DNA from: Trichormus sp. NMC-1
GTDB taxonomy: Bacteria > Cyanobacteriota > Cyanobacteriia > Cyanobacteriales > Nostocaceae
NCBI RefSeq assembly: GCF_001858025.1
Contig: NZ_LZQD01000003.1
Span: 309,692-373,691, forward strand
DNA length: 64,000 nucleotides
Reading direction: 5' to 3'
Under the pieces are notes generated by a model. The model worked only from the letters and a program-made list of their open reading frames with translations, searched no databases and had not been told where the DNA came from. Positions 37,181 to 47,180 of the stretch are shown piece after piece. The translations under genes and the position numbers were made by a program. How positions within the stretch are numbered: the stretch's first letter is position 1; the number at the start of each line of letters is the position of its first letter.

Positions 37181-38073
37181 AAACCCAGATGATTTTGTAG
37201 TGCTTGGCGCATTTCTTTTACAGGTACTTTTTCCTGTTGCAACCAAATTTTTAAGGCTGCTGCACCTTGTTGAACTAGCATTTCTAAGCCATCAATGGGA
37301 ATTGCTTTTTGTTTTTCTGTTAGTTGGAGAAACCGAGTTGGTTTAGGAATATAAATCAAATCATAAGCGATAACATTGGGTGATAAATACTCCATTTCAT
37401 CTACACTTAAAGGTGAATTTTCTATATGGGGATGCATCCCTACAGGAGTTGTGTTGACTAGCAGGTTAGCTTGGGGAATTAGTTTTGGTAATTCTTCCCA
37501 ATAATGCACTTGAAATTTATCTGCAAAGATTGAATTCTGCCAACTTTGCCGAAATTGTGATAACTTCTGCAAATTTCGCCCCACCACATGAATTTCTGCC
37601 AAACCTAGCTGAATACAACCTGCAACAACTGCTCTCGCTGCACCACCATTCCCTAAAATAACTGCGGTTTTCTGACTCCAATCTTGGTGATACGTTGTTT
37701 GTAAAGGGGCAATAAACCCTTCTACATCTGTGTTTGTTCCCACCCACCCGTTCCCTTGACGAGTCACGGTATTGACTGCACCGATAGCTTGAGCGATGGG
37801 TGAAATTTCTGATAAATAAGGTATTATTGCTTGTTTGTGGGGAATTGTAACACTAAACCCGACAACACCAATCGCGGCAAAACCTGCCATAGCAGTTTCT
37901 AAATTTTCTGGTGCTATGGGAAAAGGCAAATACACATAATCTAATCCCAATTTAGCCAATGCTGCATTGTGCATAACTGGAGAAAGGGAATGTTCTACAG
38001 GATGTCCAATTACTCCTAACAGTTTTGTTTTACCTGTAATATTCAGACAATAATTATGATTTTGATTTTCCAT
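37177..38073 (-). CDS. aroE: Shikimate dehydrogenase
   Basis: 298 residues. It reduces 3-dehydroshikimate to shikimate with NADPH in aromatic amino acid synthesis. Visible motifs are GHPVEHSLSPVMHN (substrate site), TIPHKQAI (catalytic Lys), NTDVEGF (catalytic Asp), and the NADP loop GNGGAARAV. Divergent from the hydrolase gene at 38150, with 76 bases between starts. Confidence 0.95.
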   Translation of the reverse strand: MENQNHNYCLNITGKTKLLGVIGHPVEHSLSPVMHNAALAKLGLDYVYLPFPIAPENLETAMAGFAAIGVVGFSVTIPHKQAIIPYLSEISPIAQAIGAVNTVTRQGNGWVGTNTDVEGFIAPLQTTYHQDWSQKTAVILGNGGAARAVVAGCIQLGLAEIHVVGRNLQKLSQFRQSWQNSIFADKFQVHYWEELPKLIPQANLLVNTTPVGMHPHIENSPLSVDEMEYLSPNVIAYDLIYIPKPTRFLQLTEKQKAIPIDGLEMLVQQGAAALKIWLQQEKVPVKEMRQALQNHLGL

Positions 38074-38149
38074 GATTTAGTATTTTCCTAAATTATTAAT
38101 TTCACTGCTACCCTAAGAGTATTAACAACTCTTAACATTTATTTGTAAT

Positions 38150-39064
38150 ATGCAGACAAATATAGCACCCTCTACAACCCCAATATCTGGTCAATACTGG
38201 GAATGGCGCGGACACAATGTTTACTATGTACAGGTGGGAGAGAAACAACCTCAGCGTCCCCCCTTGCTTTTAGTACATGGTTTTGGTGCTTCCACAGACC
38301 ACTGGCGAAAGAATATCACAGGACTGTGTGCAGATTTTCAAGTTTTTGCCGTAGACCTTTTGGGATTTGGACGTTCAGCAAAACCGAAATTACAGTATAG
38401 TGGCGACTTATGGCGCGACCAAATTAACGATTTTATCAGTGAAGTAATTGGTCAAAAAGCAGTATTAGCAGGTAATTCCCTGGGTGGTTATGCTTGTTTA
38501 TGTGTTGCAGCCCAGTGTGCTGATAATGTCTCTGGTGTAGTCTTGCTGAATAGTGCAGGCCCTTTTTCCGAGTCAGAAGGAGTAAAAAGCCAAATTCAAC
38601 CTCCTAAAAATCCGTCACAGAAACTATTAGGTAAAACTGTGCAATGGACTTTTAAACAACGCTTAGTTCAGTCGTTATTATTTCAATATATGCGTCAACG
38701 TTGGGTAATTCGGCGCACTTTAGAAAAAGTTTATCTTGATAAAAGTGCCGTTACTGACCAATTAGTAGAAGAAATTTATCGTCCTGCTTATGATATAGGT
38801 GCTTTAGATGTATTTGTTTCTGTTTTTAGCACTCCCCAAGGAGAAAAAGTTGATGTTTTGCTAAAGCAATTAACTTGTCCTTTGTTGTTATTATGGGGTG
38901 AAGCTGATCCTTGGATGAAAGCGCGAGAACGTTCTCAAAAGTTCCACCAATATTATCCCCAACTAACAGAATACTTCCTATCTGCGGGTCATTGTCCCCA
39001 TGATGAAGTACCTGAACAAGTAAATTCATATTTACGTAATTGGGCTTTATCTATTAAAGACTGA
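38150..39064 (+). CDS. Alpha/beta hydrolase
   Basis: 304 residues. Classic fold: oxyanion loop VHGFGAS, nucleophile elbow GNSLGG, acid in LLLWGEADPW and base in SAGHCPHDE. No signal peptide. The substrate is unknown; the sequence resembles plant and cyanobacterial hydrolases of the pheophytinase-like group, but this is not certain. Confidence 0.85.
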   Translation: MQTNIAPSTTPISGQYWEWRGHNVYYVQVGEKQPQRPPLLLVHGFGASTDHWRKNITGLCADFQVFAVDLLGFGRSAKPKLQYSGDLWRDQINDFISEVIGQKAVLAGNSLGGYACLCVAAQCADNVSGVVLLNSAGPFSESEGVKSQIQPPKNPSQKLLGKTVQWTFKQRLVQSLLFQYMRQRWVIRRTLEKVYLDKSAVTDQLVEEIYRPAYDIGALDVFVSVFSTPQGEKVDVLLKQLTCPLLLLWGEADPWMKARERSQKFHQYYPQLTEYFLSAGHCPHDEVPEQVNSYLRNWALSIKD

Positions 39065-39096
39065 TATCCACTCTGTTGTGATCACCAAAATCTAAA

Positions 39097-39120
39097 AACC
39101 TGGTCAGGGTTGACCAGGTT
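39097..39120 (+). terminator. Hairpin after the hydrolase gene
   Basis: AACCTGGTCA / TGACCAGGTT, a perfect 10-bp stem with a 4-base loop, 32 bases after the stop. There is no T-run. Confidence 0.55.
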
Positions 39121-39385
39121 CTAGCGAATTCAGAAGTTTCAAATTGTTAAGGTTAAGTGAGTAATTGAAAGTTAATAACTAGGGTGGATGTTAAAACTGG
39201 CAAGTTCAGCATTTTATCCGTTTTTCCGCCTAGGGATTTGGCTCGACCTTGATAAAAGGTGTTTTGGCCACTTTAATTGTATCTGCTAAAACTTGCTTGG
39301 GCTGCTGACAGGGGACACTAAGTCATTGCCCGGTGGGTTGTTTGTAGTTAGTTCTGTGTCCTTATGAATATAATTTAGCATTGGC

Positions 39386-39733
39386 TATTTGAGATGCAAT
39401 CCTTTGTTTACTAAACTTGATGTTTTGTTTCATTTAGAGGATGTTTGACAAGTTTTTAATGTATAAATCAACCCCTCTCCGAGATGCCCTAGGAGTAATT
39501 GGTGAAAATGCCCAATTACCCCTATTCATCTACAATTCCCAAGGACAAGAAAGGTATATGAAGATGCCGCAATAGGGGGCAGGGGGCAGGGACAAGAGGA
39601 CACGGAGACACGGGGACACAGGGACACTCTTACACCCCTATTTGAGATGCAATCCTTTGTTTACTAAACTTGATGTTTTGTTTCATTTAGAGGATGTTTG
39701 ACAAGTTTTTAATGTATAAATCAACCCCTCTCC
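39386..39733 (+). repeat. Composite: 95-bp direct repeat flanking a 158-bp copied segment
   Basis: 39386-39480 and 39639-39733 are identical (95 bp). Between them, 39481-39638 is identical to 36841-36998. The region therefore carries a dead copy of another gene's 3' end. The long gap 39065-40280 otherwise holds GC-rich decayed palindromes (39735-39810), an AGGGCTAAAGCCCT palindrome and the element at 40049, with no gene. Confidence 0.9.
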
Positions 39734-40048
39734 AAACCTCTCCCCGACACGGGGAGAGGCTTTGAAACCCCCATTCCCTCGTAGGGAAGGGGGAAGGGGG
39801 GTTAGGTTTCTCTTGATTATCGGTTTCATCTAATACTTTTCAAACAACCTCTTAGCAACATAGGCAAGTGGATTATCAACTGAAACTTTAAATTAGTTAT
39901 TTCAATAGGATTGCTAAGTAGGTAGACAGAATTAAATGTCAGATAAAATTTTGGTCGTAGTGAGCGATTTATCGCTCTCTTGCTAGGTTTGATAGGGCTA
40001 AAGCCCTTACTACTAACTTTTCTTTTATTCAGTCTTACTACTTCTATA

Positions 40049-40252
40049 GTTTTAGGACTGACGCATTGTACAAATTAACCATCATCTGAACAAACGTAAT
40101 TTGGTCATTTCCGGCTTTTGGCAATTAACTCAGATAGAGAGTGTAGGCGTAGTATAACCTAGCCATCGCTCAAAAATCGTTGAAAATTCAAGTTTGAATG
40201 CACAAAAACCATACCATATATTTGGTATTACTTGTCAATGCGTAAGTCCTAG
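40049..40252. mobile_element. 204-bp MITE-like element with target duplication
   Basis: The left end TTTTAGGACTGACGCATTG is a near-inverse of the right end CAATGCGTAAGTCCTA. Both sides are flanked by TTCTATA (40042-40048 and 40253-40259), a likely 7-bp target duplication. The interior has no coding capacity. Partial ends occur near 143, 1951 and 56220. Confidence 0.7.
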
Positions 40253-40280
40253 TTCTATAATCTTGGAATCTTGATCCTAA

Positions 40281-41240
40281 TTACCAATTCCACATAACTG
40301 ATTGCTGATCAAGATTGTCGGTGACAATGCGTCCAATCTGATCTATTTCTGCAATTGCTTCAGCAGAAAGTTTAATTTCTAATGCTTGGGCGTTGGCTAT
40401 TGCTTGTTCAGGATAACGCGCACCGGCTATGGCATTTGTTTGCGGCTGGGCAATCAACCATGCTAATGCTAACTGAGCCAAGCTACAATTATGGTATTCG
40501 GCTATGGGACTAAGTTCGTTTAATGCTTGTTGAGCGTGTTCAAAGTTTTCGTCTTGAAATAATTTATTTTTAGCTCGGTTATCGGCTGGATCAAATTTAT
40601 GCCCAGATAGAAATTTACCGGTTAACAATCCCTGGGCTAAAGGTGAATAAGCTAATATTGAAATGTTGTTTTCAACACAATAGGGCATAGCATCTTTTTC
40701 TACTTGCCGCCAAAATAAAGAATAGGGTGGTTGTAAACTATCAATACGTCCATATTGGGCTGCTTCTGCTAATTGGTCACGAGAAAAGTTAGAAACTCCA
40801 ATGGCTCGAATTTTACCTTGTTCTTTAAGGTGATTTAAGGCGCTCATTGTTTCTGCAATTGGGACAATTTCACTATTGAATGCACCGGCAGGCCAATGAA
40901 TTTGGTAAAGGTCGATGTAGTCTGTTTTCAGATTTGTTAGGGAACGTTCACAAGCTTCTATTACTTGTTGATATTTGAGATGATTTGCAAAAACTTTTGT
41001 GGCATATTCGACATTATCCCGCACATCAGCTAGTGCTTCAGCTACAATCTGTTCAGAATGTCCTTCACCATAAACTTCAGCAGTATCTATTGTGGTGATT
41101 CCGGCTTCGTAGGCAGCGCGGATGGTTTTAATTGAGTCATCATCCTCAATTCCTACCCACATTTTTTTTCCGGCTTGCCAAGTTCCCATTAAGATGGGTG
41201 TGATTTGTACGGTTGATGTACCCAGTGTGCGTTTTTTCAT
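40281..41240 (-). CDS. Aldo/keto reductase
   Basis: 319 residues. NADPH-dependent oxidoreductase with the catalytic tetrad visible: D and Y in TIDTAEVYGEG, K in YATKVF and H in QIHWP. The C-terminal NADP site includes AIAGARYPEQ. Substrate unknown. Transcribed alone. Confidence 0.9.
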   Translation of the reverse strand: MKKRTLGTSTVQITPILMGTWQAGKKMWVGIEDDDSIKTIRAAYEAGITTIDTAEVYGEGHSEQIVAEALADVRDNVEYATKVFANHLKYQQVIEACERSLTNLKTDYIDLYQIHWPAGAFNSEIVPIAETMSALNHLKEQGKIRAIGVSNFSRDQLAEAAQYGRIDSLQPPYSLFWRQVEKDAMPYCVENNISILAYSPLAQGLLTGKFLSGHKFDPADNRAKNKLFQDENFEHAQQALNELSPIAEYHNCSLAQLALAWLIAQPQTNAIAGARYPEQAIANAQALEIKLSAEAIAEIDQIGRIVTDNLDQQSVMWNW

Positions 41241-41325
41241 GGTTTTTCTCGAATTTATTTCCCTGACTAGTTTTATACTTTAACCGTCTTAGACTGAAAT
41301 TAAATCAGAGTCAAAGTAGATGCTC

Positions 41326-41919
41326 ATGGAATTGACTACCACTTTTCATGCTCTTAAGGAATGGGCTGTGGCCGTAAATGCGTTGGAAGACGGCCAAACG
41401 ATTATGCTGCTTCGTAAAGGCGGTATTCATGAACGATACGGACGCTTTCAAGTTGCCCATGAGCAGGTTTTGCTCTATCCTACTTACGAGCATCAACAAT
41501 CTTTCATGCTCAAGGCTGAATATGCGAATCTTGTCTATCCAGTAACTTCCGGTTGGCATCCAGAAACAATTCGCATCGGTAGTTGGGCAGAAATTACGGA
41601 TATTTTGCCAGTTGCGGATGAGTCTATTGTGGGTGATTTACTTCCCTTTCATATTTGGAATGAGTATTTTATTAGCGATCGCTTAAAATGGAAACCACGT
41701 CAGCCGCTATATATCCTCTTGCTACGTGTTTACAAACTACCCCAAGCGCAGGATATTCCTTATTTAGATGAATACGGTGGTTGTAAATCATGGATTGATT
41801 TAGATCAACAAGTTCGGTTACAAAGCTCTCAACCAGTTTTATCCGATTCTGTCTACACTCAACTAGTTGAGACTATTCGCGGGATTATTGGTGATAAATT
41901 GTACGCTGCATCTTTTTAA
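41326..41919 (+). CDS. DUF1802 family protein
   Basis: 197 residues from ATG 41326 (MELTTTFHALKEW); an ATG two codons earlier is possible. The block EWAVAVNALEDGQTIMLLRK, then GGIHE and FLLYPTYEHQ-like sequence, is typical of DUF1802. Function unknown. Soluble. Confidence 0.85.
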   Translation: MELTTTFHALKEWAVAVNALEDGQTIMLLRKGGIHERYGRFQVAHEQVLLYPTYEHQQSFMLKAEYANLVYPVTSGWHPETIRIGSWAEITDILPVADESIVGDLLPFHIWNEYFISDRLKWKPRQPLYILLLRVYKLPQAQDIPYLDEYGGCKSWIDLDQQVRLQSSQPVLSDSVYTQLVETIRGIIGDKLYAASF

Positions 41920-41979
41920 GCAGGTGTTGGGGTAAAGCAAATGCGGAAAAAAGTTGGAGAGTTGAGGATTGAATTTCTT

Positions 41980-42234
41980 TTACCCCACATCAGCAATAAC
42001 CTGGCTAATATCTTGAGGAGTTGCACCTGTGGCTAATATTGCCCGAATTAACAATTCAATTGATACTGAAGCATCACCATTTTCAGCTTTAGCAATTCGA
42101 GGTGGGCTGGAACTAATCTTAGCGGCAAGTTCACTTAGAGTGATCGCTAATCTTGTAAATTGGGTTAAGGAACGCAACCCAACATTCACATTATCGCTGT
42201 TGTTGATAACTTTGTTGGGGTTCATTTTATTCAA
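41980..42234 (-). pseudogene. Truncated XRE-type HTH regulator or antitoxin fragment
   Basis: The part SLTQFTRLAITLSELAAKIS followed by RIAKAENGDASVSIELLIRA matches the helix-turn-helix of HigA-like antitoxins. The usual front of the protein is missing, and the first 20 or so residues are translated palindromic repeat DNA. No toxin gene is adjacent. Probably a relic. Confidence 0.6.
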
Positions 42235-42244
42235 CCCAACCTAC
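42160..42244. repeat. Decayed nested-palindrome element
   Basis: TGGGTTAAGGAACGCAACCC, then TGTTGGGGTT and TTCAACCCAACCTAC. It is related to the 117-bp element at 13439-13555, and lies at the truncated 5' end of the HTH fragment. Confidence 0.6.
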
Positions 42245-42286
42245 AATGGTTATAAAATTTAAACAGCAAGAAATTCCTCCATTCTT

Positions 42287-42451
42287 ATGAATGAACAACT
42301 CCAAACCGAAAAAGACAAGCTACAGGCAATTGATAGTATAAAAATAAATAAAGAAACAGAAAAGGAAGAAGTTCTATGTTCTCATTGTCAGCGCACTGCT
42401 ACAAACGGTATTAAATGTAAAGGTATTTGTGTAGCTGATAATGACTATTAA
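42287..42451 (+). CDS. Small four-cysteine protein (54 residues)
   Basis: Starts MNEQLQTEKDKLQAIDSI and ends CVADNDY. CSHC and CKGIC form a likely small metal site (C-x2-C, C-x3-C). I recall similar short proteins in other cyanobacteria but cannot name a family. A moderate ribosome site is present. Function unknown. Confidence 0.6.
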   Translation: MNEQLQTEKDKLQAIDSIKINKETEKEEVLCSHCQRTATNGIKCKGICVADNDY

Positions 42452-42552
42452 GGTATGAATTCTATCGCTCTTGAATATTAGATATAAAAGAAAAAGGGTA
42501 AAGGTTTACCCCTTACCCTATTAACCAAGTAGTTTTGAGATGATTTTTTGTT

Positions 42553-44997
42553 TTAGCTAACAGTCAGCAATTCGCGTGTTTCTGTTTTTCTGACTACCAC
42601 CTGACCATCATCGTCTACATCAACAATGGCTGTATCTCCATCTACAATTTGACCAGATAGAAGTGCTTCAGCCAGGGAATCTTCTAACAGGCGCATAATT
42701 GCTCGGCGTAACGGTCTAGCGCCATAGCTGGGGTCATATCCTTCGGTTACTACCCGGTCTTTGAAGCTTTCGGTGACTTCGAGTTTAATTCCTCTATCCG
42801 TCAAGCGACTAGCAACATCGAGGAGCATGATATCAGCAATTTGCTTGACTTCAGCTTTATTAAGTTGAGTGAAGACGATAATGTCATCAACGCGGTTGAG
42901 GAATTCTGGACGGAAGTAAGCTTTCAGTTCCTCGTTTACCAAGTTACGAATCCGGTGATAACTAGCGTCGGCTTGATTATCAAATTCAAAGCCTAAACTC
43001 ATACCGCCTTTTTCAATTACCTTAGAACCAATATTGGAAGTTAAGATAATCAATGTATTCTTGAAGTCCACTTTCCGACCTTTTGCGTCGGTGAGGTGTC
43101 CGTCATCTAAGATTTGCAGCAGCATATTGAATACATCGGGGTGCGCTTTTTCGATTTCGTCGAATAGCAGCACTGTGTATGGTTTGCGCCGCACTGCTTC
43201 CGTTAGTTGTCCACCTTCGTCGTAGCCAACATAACCAGGAGGTGAGCCAATCAACTTAGAAACGTTGTGGCTTTCCATGTATTCGGACATATCCAAGCGA
43301 ATCATCGCCTCTTCGGAACCGAAGAAGTAAGCGGCTAATGATTTCGCTAATTCAGTTTTACCAACACCTGTGGGACCAGAGAAGATAAAGCTGGCTATGG
43401 GGCGGTTAGGACTCTTTAAGCCAACACGGGCGCGACGAATAGCGCGAGAAACAGCGGTGACGGCTTGTTCTTGACCAATTAGGCGTTTGTGTAGGGTATC
43501 TTCTAGGTGTAACAGTAACTCTGATTCTGATTCTGTCAGTTTGTTAACTGGTACGCCTGTCCAAGAAGCTACGATTTGGGCGATGTCTTCTTCGTCTACA
43601 ATGGGGGCTTTAGCGTTTTTCTCGGTTTCTTCGGTGTAGAGTCTACCTTGAATTTCTACTTCTTGGTCACGCAGTTTACCAGCTTTGTCAAAGTTTTGAA
43701 GTCTAACTGCTTCTTCTTTGGCTTTGGTAACACCAACTAGTTCGCGTTTGAGTTCCTTGTCAGTGGAGGTGCGTGAGTTACGCAAGCGCACGCGGGAACC
43801 AGCTTCGTCAATTAAGTCTATGGCTTTATCTGGTAAGAAGCGATCGCTAATATAACGATCTGACAACTCAGCCGCAGCTACTACCGCAGCATCAGAAATA
43901 TGGACTTTATGGTGTTGTTCATAAGCACCGCGCAAACCATAGAGAATTTGGATAGTTTCTTCTACCGATGGTTCTCCGACCAAAATTGGTTGAAAACGAC
44001 GCTCTAAAGCTGCATCACGTTCGATGTGTTGACGGTATTCATCCAAGGTGGTAGCGCCGATACATTGGAGTTCACCTCGTGCTAAGGCTGGTTTGAGAAT
44101 ATTAGCTGCATCTAAACCACCTTCTGTACCACCCGCACCGACTAAGGTGTGAATTTCGTCTATAACGAGGATGATATTGCCTTCTGTGCGAACTTCTTCC
44201 ATGATTTTTTTGAGCCGTTCCTCAAAATCCCCACGGAACCGAGTTCCCGCAACTACAGAACCCATATCCAGGCTGATGACTTGCTTGTTGAGCAAAACTT
44301 CAGGCACATCTTGGTTGATGATACGTTGAGCTAGACCTTCTGCGATCGCAGTTTTACCAACTCCTGGTTCCCCAATCAATACTGGGTTATTTTTGGTGCG
44401 GCGACCAAGAATTTGCACAGTGCGTTCAATTTCTTTTTGACGACCTACTACAGGGTCAAGCTTGCCTTCCTGAGCCAGTTTGGTGAGATTTCTGCCAAAC
44501 TCTTCTATAGTGAGGTTTTGGGTACGCTTGGAATTCTTCCCTCCGCCCGCAAAAACGGTCACATCTTCACCCAAACGGCTAATTACAGCCGAGCGGATAG
44601 CGTGTAAATCAACTCCCAGATTTTGTAGTACTTTGGCGGCGACTCCTTCCCCAGCCTCTGTTAAACCTAACAATAAATGTTCAGTGTTTATGTAGTTGTG
44701 TCCCAGGCTATGAGCTTCTCTAAATGATTGCTCAAACAGGCTTTTTACTTTGGGTGTAAACGGAATTTCTGGTGGGACAAAACCAGAACCTCGGCCAATA
44801 ATTTTTTCTACTTCTCGACGTGCATCTTTGAGGTTAACGCCCAACTCAGCCAGCACTTTAGCAGCAACCCCAGTTCCTTCTCCCATCAAACCCAGGAGAA
44901 TTTGTTCCGTTCCTACAAAGTTGTGTCCCAGACGGCGTGCTTCCTCCTGAGCTAACATAATTACCCTAATGGCTTCGGAAGTGAAGTGTTCAAACAT
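42553..44997 (-). CDS. clpC: ATP-dependent Clp protease ATP-binding subunit ClpC
   Basis: 814 residues, the size of cyanobacterial ClpC. The N-terminal repeat domain ([20 protein letters not shown]) is followed by AAA-1 with [13 protein letters not shown], a UVR segment ([14 protein letters not shown]), and AAA-2 with [13 protein letters not shown]. It unfolds substrates for ClpP-type protease. Transcribed alone, divergent from DUF3288. Confidence 0.97.
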   Translation of the reverse strand: MFEHFTSEAIRVIMLAQEEARRLGHNFVGTEQILLGLMGEGTGVAAKVLAELGVNLKDARREVEKIIGRGSGFVPPEIPFTPKVKSLFEQSFREAHSLGHNYINTEHLLLGLTEAGEGVAAKVLQNLGVDLHAIRSAVISRLGEDVTVFAGGGKNSKRTQNLTIEEFGRNLTKLAQEGKLDPVVGRQKEIERTVQILGRRTKNNPVLIGEPGVGKTAIAEGLAQRIINQDVPEVLLNKQVISLDMGSVVAGTRFRGDFEERLKKIMEEVRTEGNIILVIDEIHTLVGAGGTEGGLDAANILKPALARGELQCIGATTLDEYRQHIERDAALERRFQPILVGEPSVEETIQILYGLRGAYEQHHKVHISDAAVVAAAELSDRYISDRFLPDKAIDLIDEAGSRVRLRNSRTSTDKELKRELVGVTKAKEEAVRLQNFDKAGKLRDQEVEIQGRLYTEETEKNAKAPIVDEEDIAQIVASWTGVPVNKLTESESELLLHLEDTLHKRLIGQEQAVTAVSRAIRRARVGLKSPNRPIASFIFSGPTGVGKTELAKSLAAYFFGSEEAMIRLDMSEYMESHNVSKLIGSPPGYVGYDEGGQLTEAVRRKPYTVLLFDEIEKAHPDVFNMLLQILDDGHLTDAKGRKVDFKNTLIILTSNIGSKVIEKGGMSLGFEFDNQADASYHRIRNLVNEELKAYFRPEFLNRVDDIIVFTQLNKAEVKQIADIMLLDVASRLTDRGIKLEVTESFKDRVVTEGYDPSYGARPLRRAIMRLLEDSLAEALLSGQIVDGDTAIVDVDDDGQVVVRKTETRELLTVS

Positions 44998-45228
44998 AGC
45001 GGGTTCTTGCTCCCTTGCTGCTTGTACTGTGGGTGAGATAAATTCACCCTCATGTAAAGTTTCTTGTATTTTCTTAAAGATAATGTATCTTTATTTAAGA
45101 TTGAATGGCAGTGGTGAGAGCCGTATTAGCTAGGGTGTGGTTGCCGTCACTCACCAATCAAGGCGCAATTGGGAGAATCTGAAACCTTTGATCTTGATGA
45201 CTCCTAAATCCTAACAGTTGTAAGAATT

Positions 45229-45525
45229 ATGACAGAATCTTCAGGAAACAAAGATCAACAACATCCCTTATACAATCGGGATCGCCCCTTTATTGATATT
45301 TTACTCTCTCAAGAGGCAACGGACTACAATTTGGCCGAATTGGCTAGGCTGAAAATTCGCTATCAAGGCTTTCCGGGCGCACGGGACATCCAAAAAGACC
45401 TAGATAAAGTTTTGCAACGCTGGGGTTTAACGGAAGCTGAACTGTTGGAAAAAACCCGCCAGCTACACGAAGTGGGCGGAATTTATAAAAGTCGCGGCAA
45501 AAAAGAAGAGCAAGATTGGAATTAG
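45229..45525 (+). CDS. DUF3288 family protein
   Basis: 98 residues. HPLYNRDRPFIDILLSQEAT, then YNLAELARLKIRYQGFPGAR, is the DUF3288 pattern, restricted to cyanobacteria and plastids. Function unknown. The stop is followed directly by STRR heptamers. Confidence 0.85.
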   Translation: MTESSGNKDQQHPLYNRDRPFIDILLSQEATDYNLAELARLKIRYQGFPGARDIQKDLDKVLQRWGLTEAELLEKTRQLHEVGGIYKSRGKKEEQDWN

Positions 45526-45660
45526 TCATTGGTCATTGGTCATTGGTCATTGGAGAAACAACCAATACCCAATCCCCGCGTCTCCCCCTCTCCGCGTCAC
45601 CGCGTCTCCCCCTCTCCGTGTCCCACGGTCTCCCCTGCTCCCTGCTCCCTTTCCTGGGGG
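45524..45660. repeat. STRR block, partly coding
   Basis: GTCATTG heptamers (45525-45552), then CCGCGTCTCCCCCTC-type and TGCTCCC repeats. The right part encodes the extreme C-terminus of the MCE protein on the minus strand. Confidence 0.8.
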
Positions 45661-47072
45661 GTTGGTGTGGGAGTGACAACTTCGTCGGGTGGTTCTACAA
45701 ATGCTTTCGGAGTTGGGGTGGGAGTGACAACTTCGTCGGGTGGTTCTACAAATGCTTTCGGGGTTGGGGTGGGAGTTACAAATTTGGGTTTAGCTACAAA
45801 TGCTTTTAGGGTTGGTATGGGGGTTGCAACTTCTGGTTGATTCAATGATGTTCTAATAGAGTCTAAGGTGACAGCTACTTTTGCTTGTTGCTGCATATCT
45901 TGTGTAGAAGAAACCAATTTACTGAGACCATTGACAAGTTGCAGAAGATTTTGCCGGAATTTGGGATCTCCCGTTAATTCATCTAAATCAGATGTAATTT
46001 TTTGTGTATTTTCAAATGTCACCCTGGCTGAGTCTAGGGTTTGTTGCAAAAGAACAATATTTTTAGGATCATTTAAATTTTTGGAAGCATCTTTTAAATT
46101 AGCTGAAGCTTCGGCGGCGTTAGCAGACAAAAGTTCTAAATTTTTCAATAATTCCCCTTCTGTGAGACGATTAACCGCAGGGGATAGACTAGTAACTGTC
46201 TGACGTAATTGATTACTGGTTTGGGTAATATTATTTAAAGCACCAACCAAGGAAGAACGATTTGTTGTCAATAAGTCATCTAAGTTATTCAGCAAACGAC
46301 CGGCTTGTTTTGCTGTTACACTAAAGTCGCTGGCTGTGACACCTAATTGATTTGCAGTTTTTGCGCTAGTTGCCGTCAGTTGATTTGTTGCCTGTTGTAC
46401 TGTAGCAGCAGTGCTAGAAAATGTGCCTATTTGTCCTTTAAAGCTTTTGCTGACCGTTTGGAGTTCTCGACTCAGATTAGCAACACTAGTAGCAGCATCA
46501 GCAGAGGTGACTAAAAGTCGATTAACGTTGTTAAAAAATTTCTCGTCACCGTATTGAGCCGCAAAATCAGATGATTGGCGAATCAATTCATCGACGCTGA
46601 TACCAATTTGACCTTTTAAGTTAGTAGCGCCATTGCAAATAATCAGGCTGGCATTACAATCTTTTTCTAGAGGTTTAGAAATAACTGTTTCAGTAGGTAA
46701 GCTGGCTTTTGGTGTGATATCAATAATACTTTCGCTAATTAATCCGCTCTGATTTGCCTCAATCGATGAGTTGTATGGAATTAGTAAGTTAGGATCAGTA
46801 ATTTCAATTTCCACTGCAACGGCATTTACTCCCGTTTTAATATTGGAAATACTACCCACTTTTACACCACGATAACGAACTGGTGCGCCTTTTTGCATTC
46901 CTCCAGCGTTAACAAATTCGACTACAGCTTTATAAGAACTGCGTCCAGGGGTGATTCGATTCAACCACAGCAAAATTATCCCAAATGCACCTAAACCCAG
47001 TAGAAGTAACAATCCCACTGAGCCTTCTCTTAATGTTCGTCTAGATGTGAAGCTGTTAATTAGATTCTGCAT
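45597..47072 (-). CDS. MCE/MlaD-family lipid-transport substrate-binding protein
   Basis: About 491 residues from ATG 47072, which has a strong GGGAGG ribosome site. One N-terminal membrane helix (GLLLLLGLGAFGIILLWL) is followed by an MCE domain (GGMQKGAPVRYRGVKVGSIS), then a long helical region. It should bind lipid in the periplasm as part of an Mla/TGD-type importer. The C-terminus has a 17-residue repeat (VVTPTPTPKAFVEPPDE, twice, with an earlier variant) and ends in a tail (QEREQGAGETVGHGEGETR) translated from STRR DNA. Lies 108 bases after the ATPase. Confidence 0.85.
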   Translation of the reverse strand: MQNLINSFTSRRTLREGSVGLLLLLGLGAFGIILLWLNRITPGRSSYKAVVEFVNAGGMQKGAPVRYRGVKVGSISNIKTGVNAVAVEIEITDPNLLIPYNSSIEANQSGLISESIIDITPKASLPTETVISKPLEKDCNASLIICNGATNLKGQIGISVDELIRQSSDFAAQYGDEKFFNNVNRLLVTSADAATSVANLSRELQTVSKSFKGQIGTFSSTAATVQQATNQLTATSAKTANQLGVTASDFSVTAKQAGRLLNNLDDLLTTNRSSLVGALNNITQTSNQLRQTVTSLSPAVNRLTEGELLKNLELLSANAAEASANLKDASKNLNDPKNIVLLQQTLDSARVTFENTQKITSDLDELTGDPKFRQNLLQLVNGLSKLVSSTQDMQQQAKVAVTLDSIRTSLNQPEVATPIPTLKAFVAKPKFVTPTPTPKAFVEPPDEVVTPTPTPKAFVEPPDEVVTPTPTPQEREQGAGETVGHGEGETR

Positions 47073-47180
47073 TTTTCCCTCCCCTGAAAAACTAGTCCTG
47101 ATTGGCGACAAATGGAACTCTGAAAAGCTAAGAATAATATTTCACAATACCAAATCTAAAATCTAAAATCCCAGATTGTA

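Noticed and set aside
39137-39330. Minus-strand segment with short protein-like runs (LADTIKVAKTPFIKVEPNP)
   Set aside because: Interrupted by stops in every frame, and I cannot link it to a family. Too weak to call even a relic.
41980-42451. HTH fragment plus small Cys protein as a toxin-antitoxin pair
   Set aside because: The HTH gene lacks its front and lies on the opposite strand. The Cys-rich protein resembles a metal-site protein rather than a known toxin.
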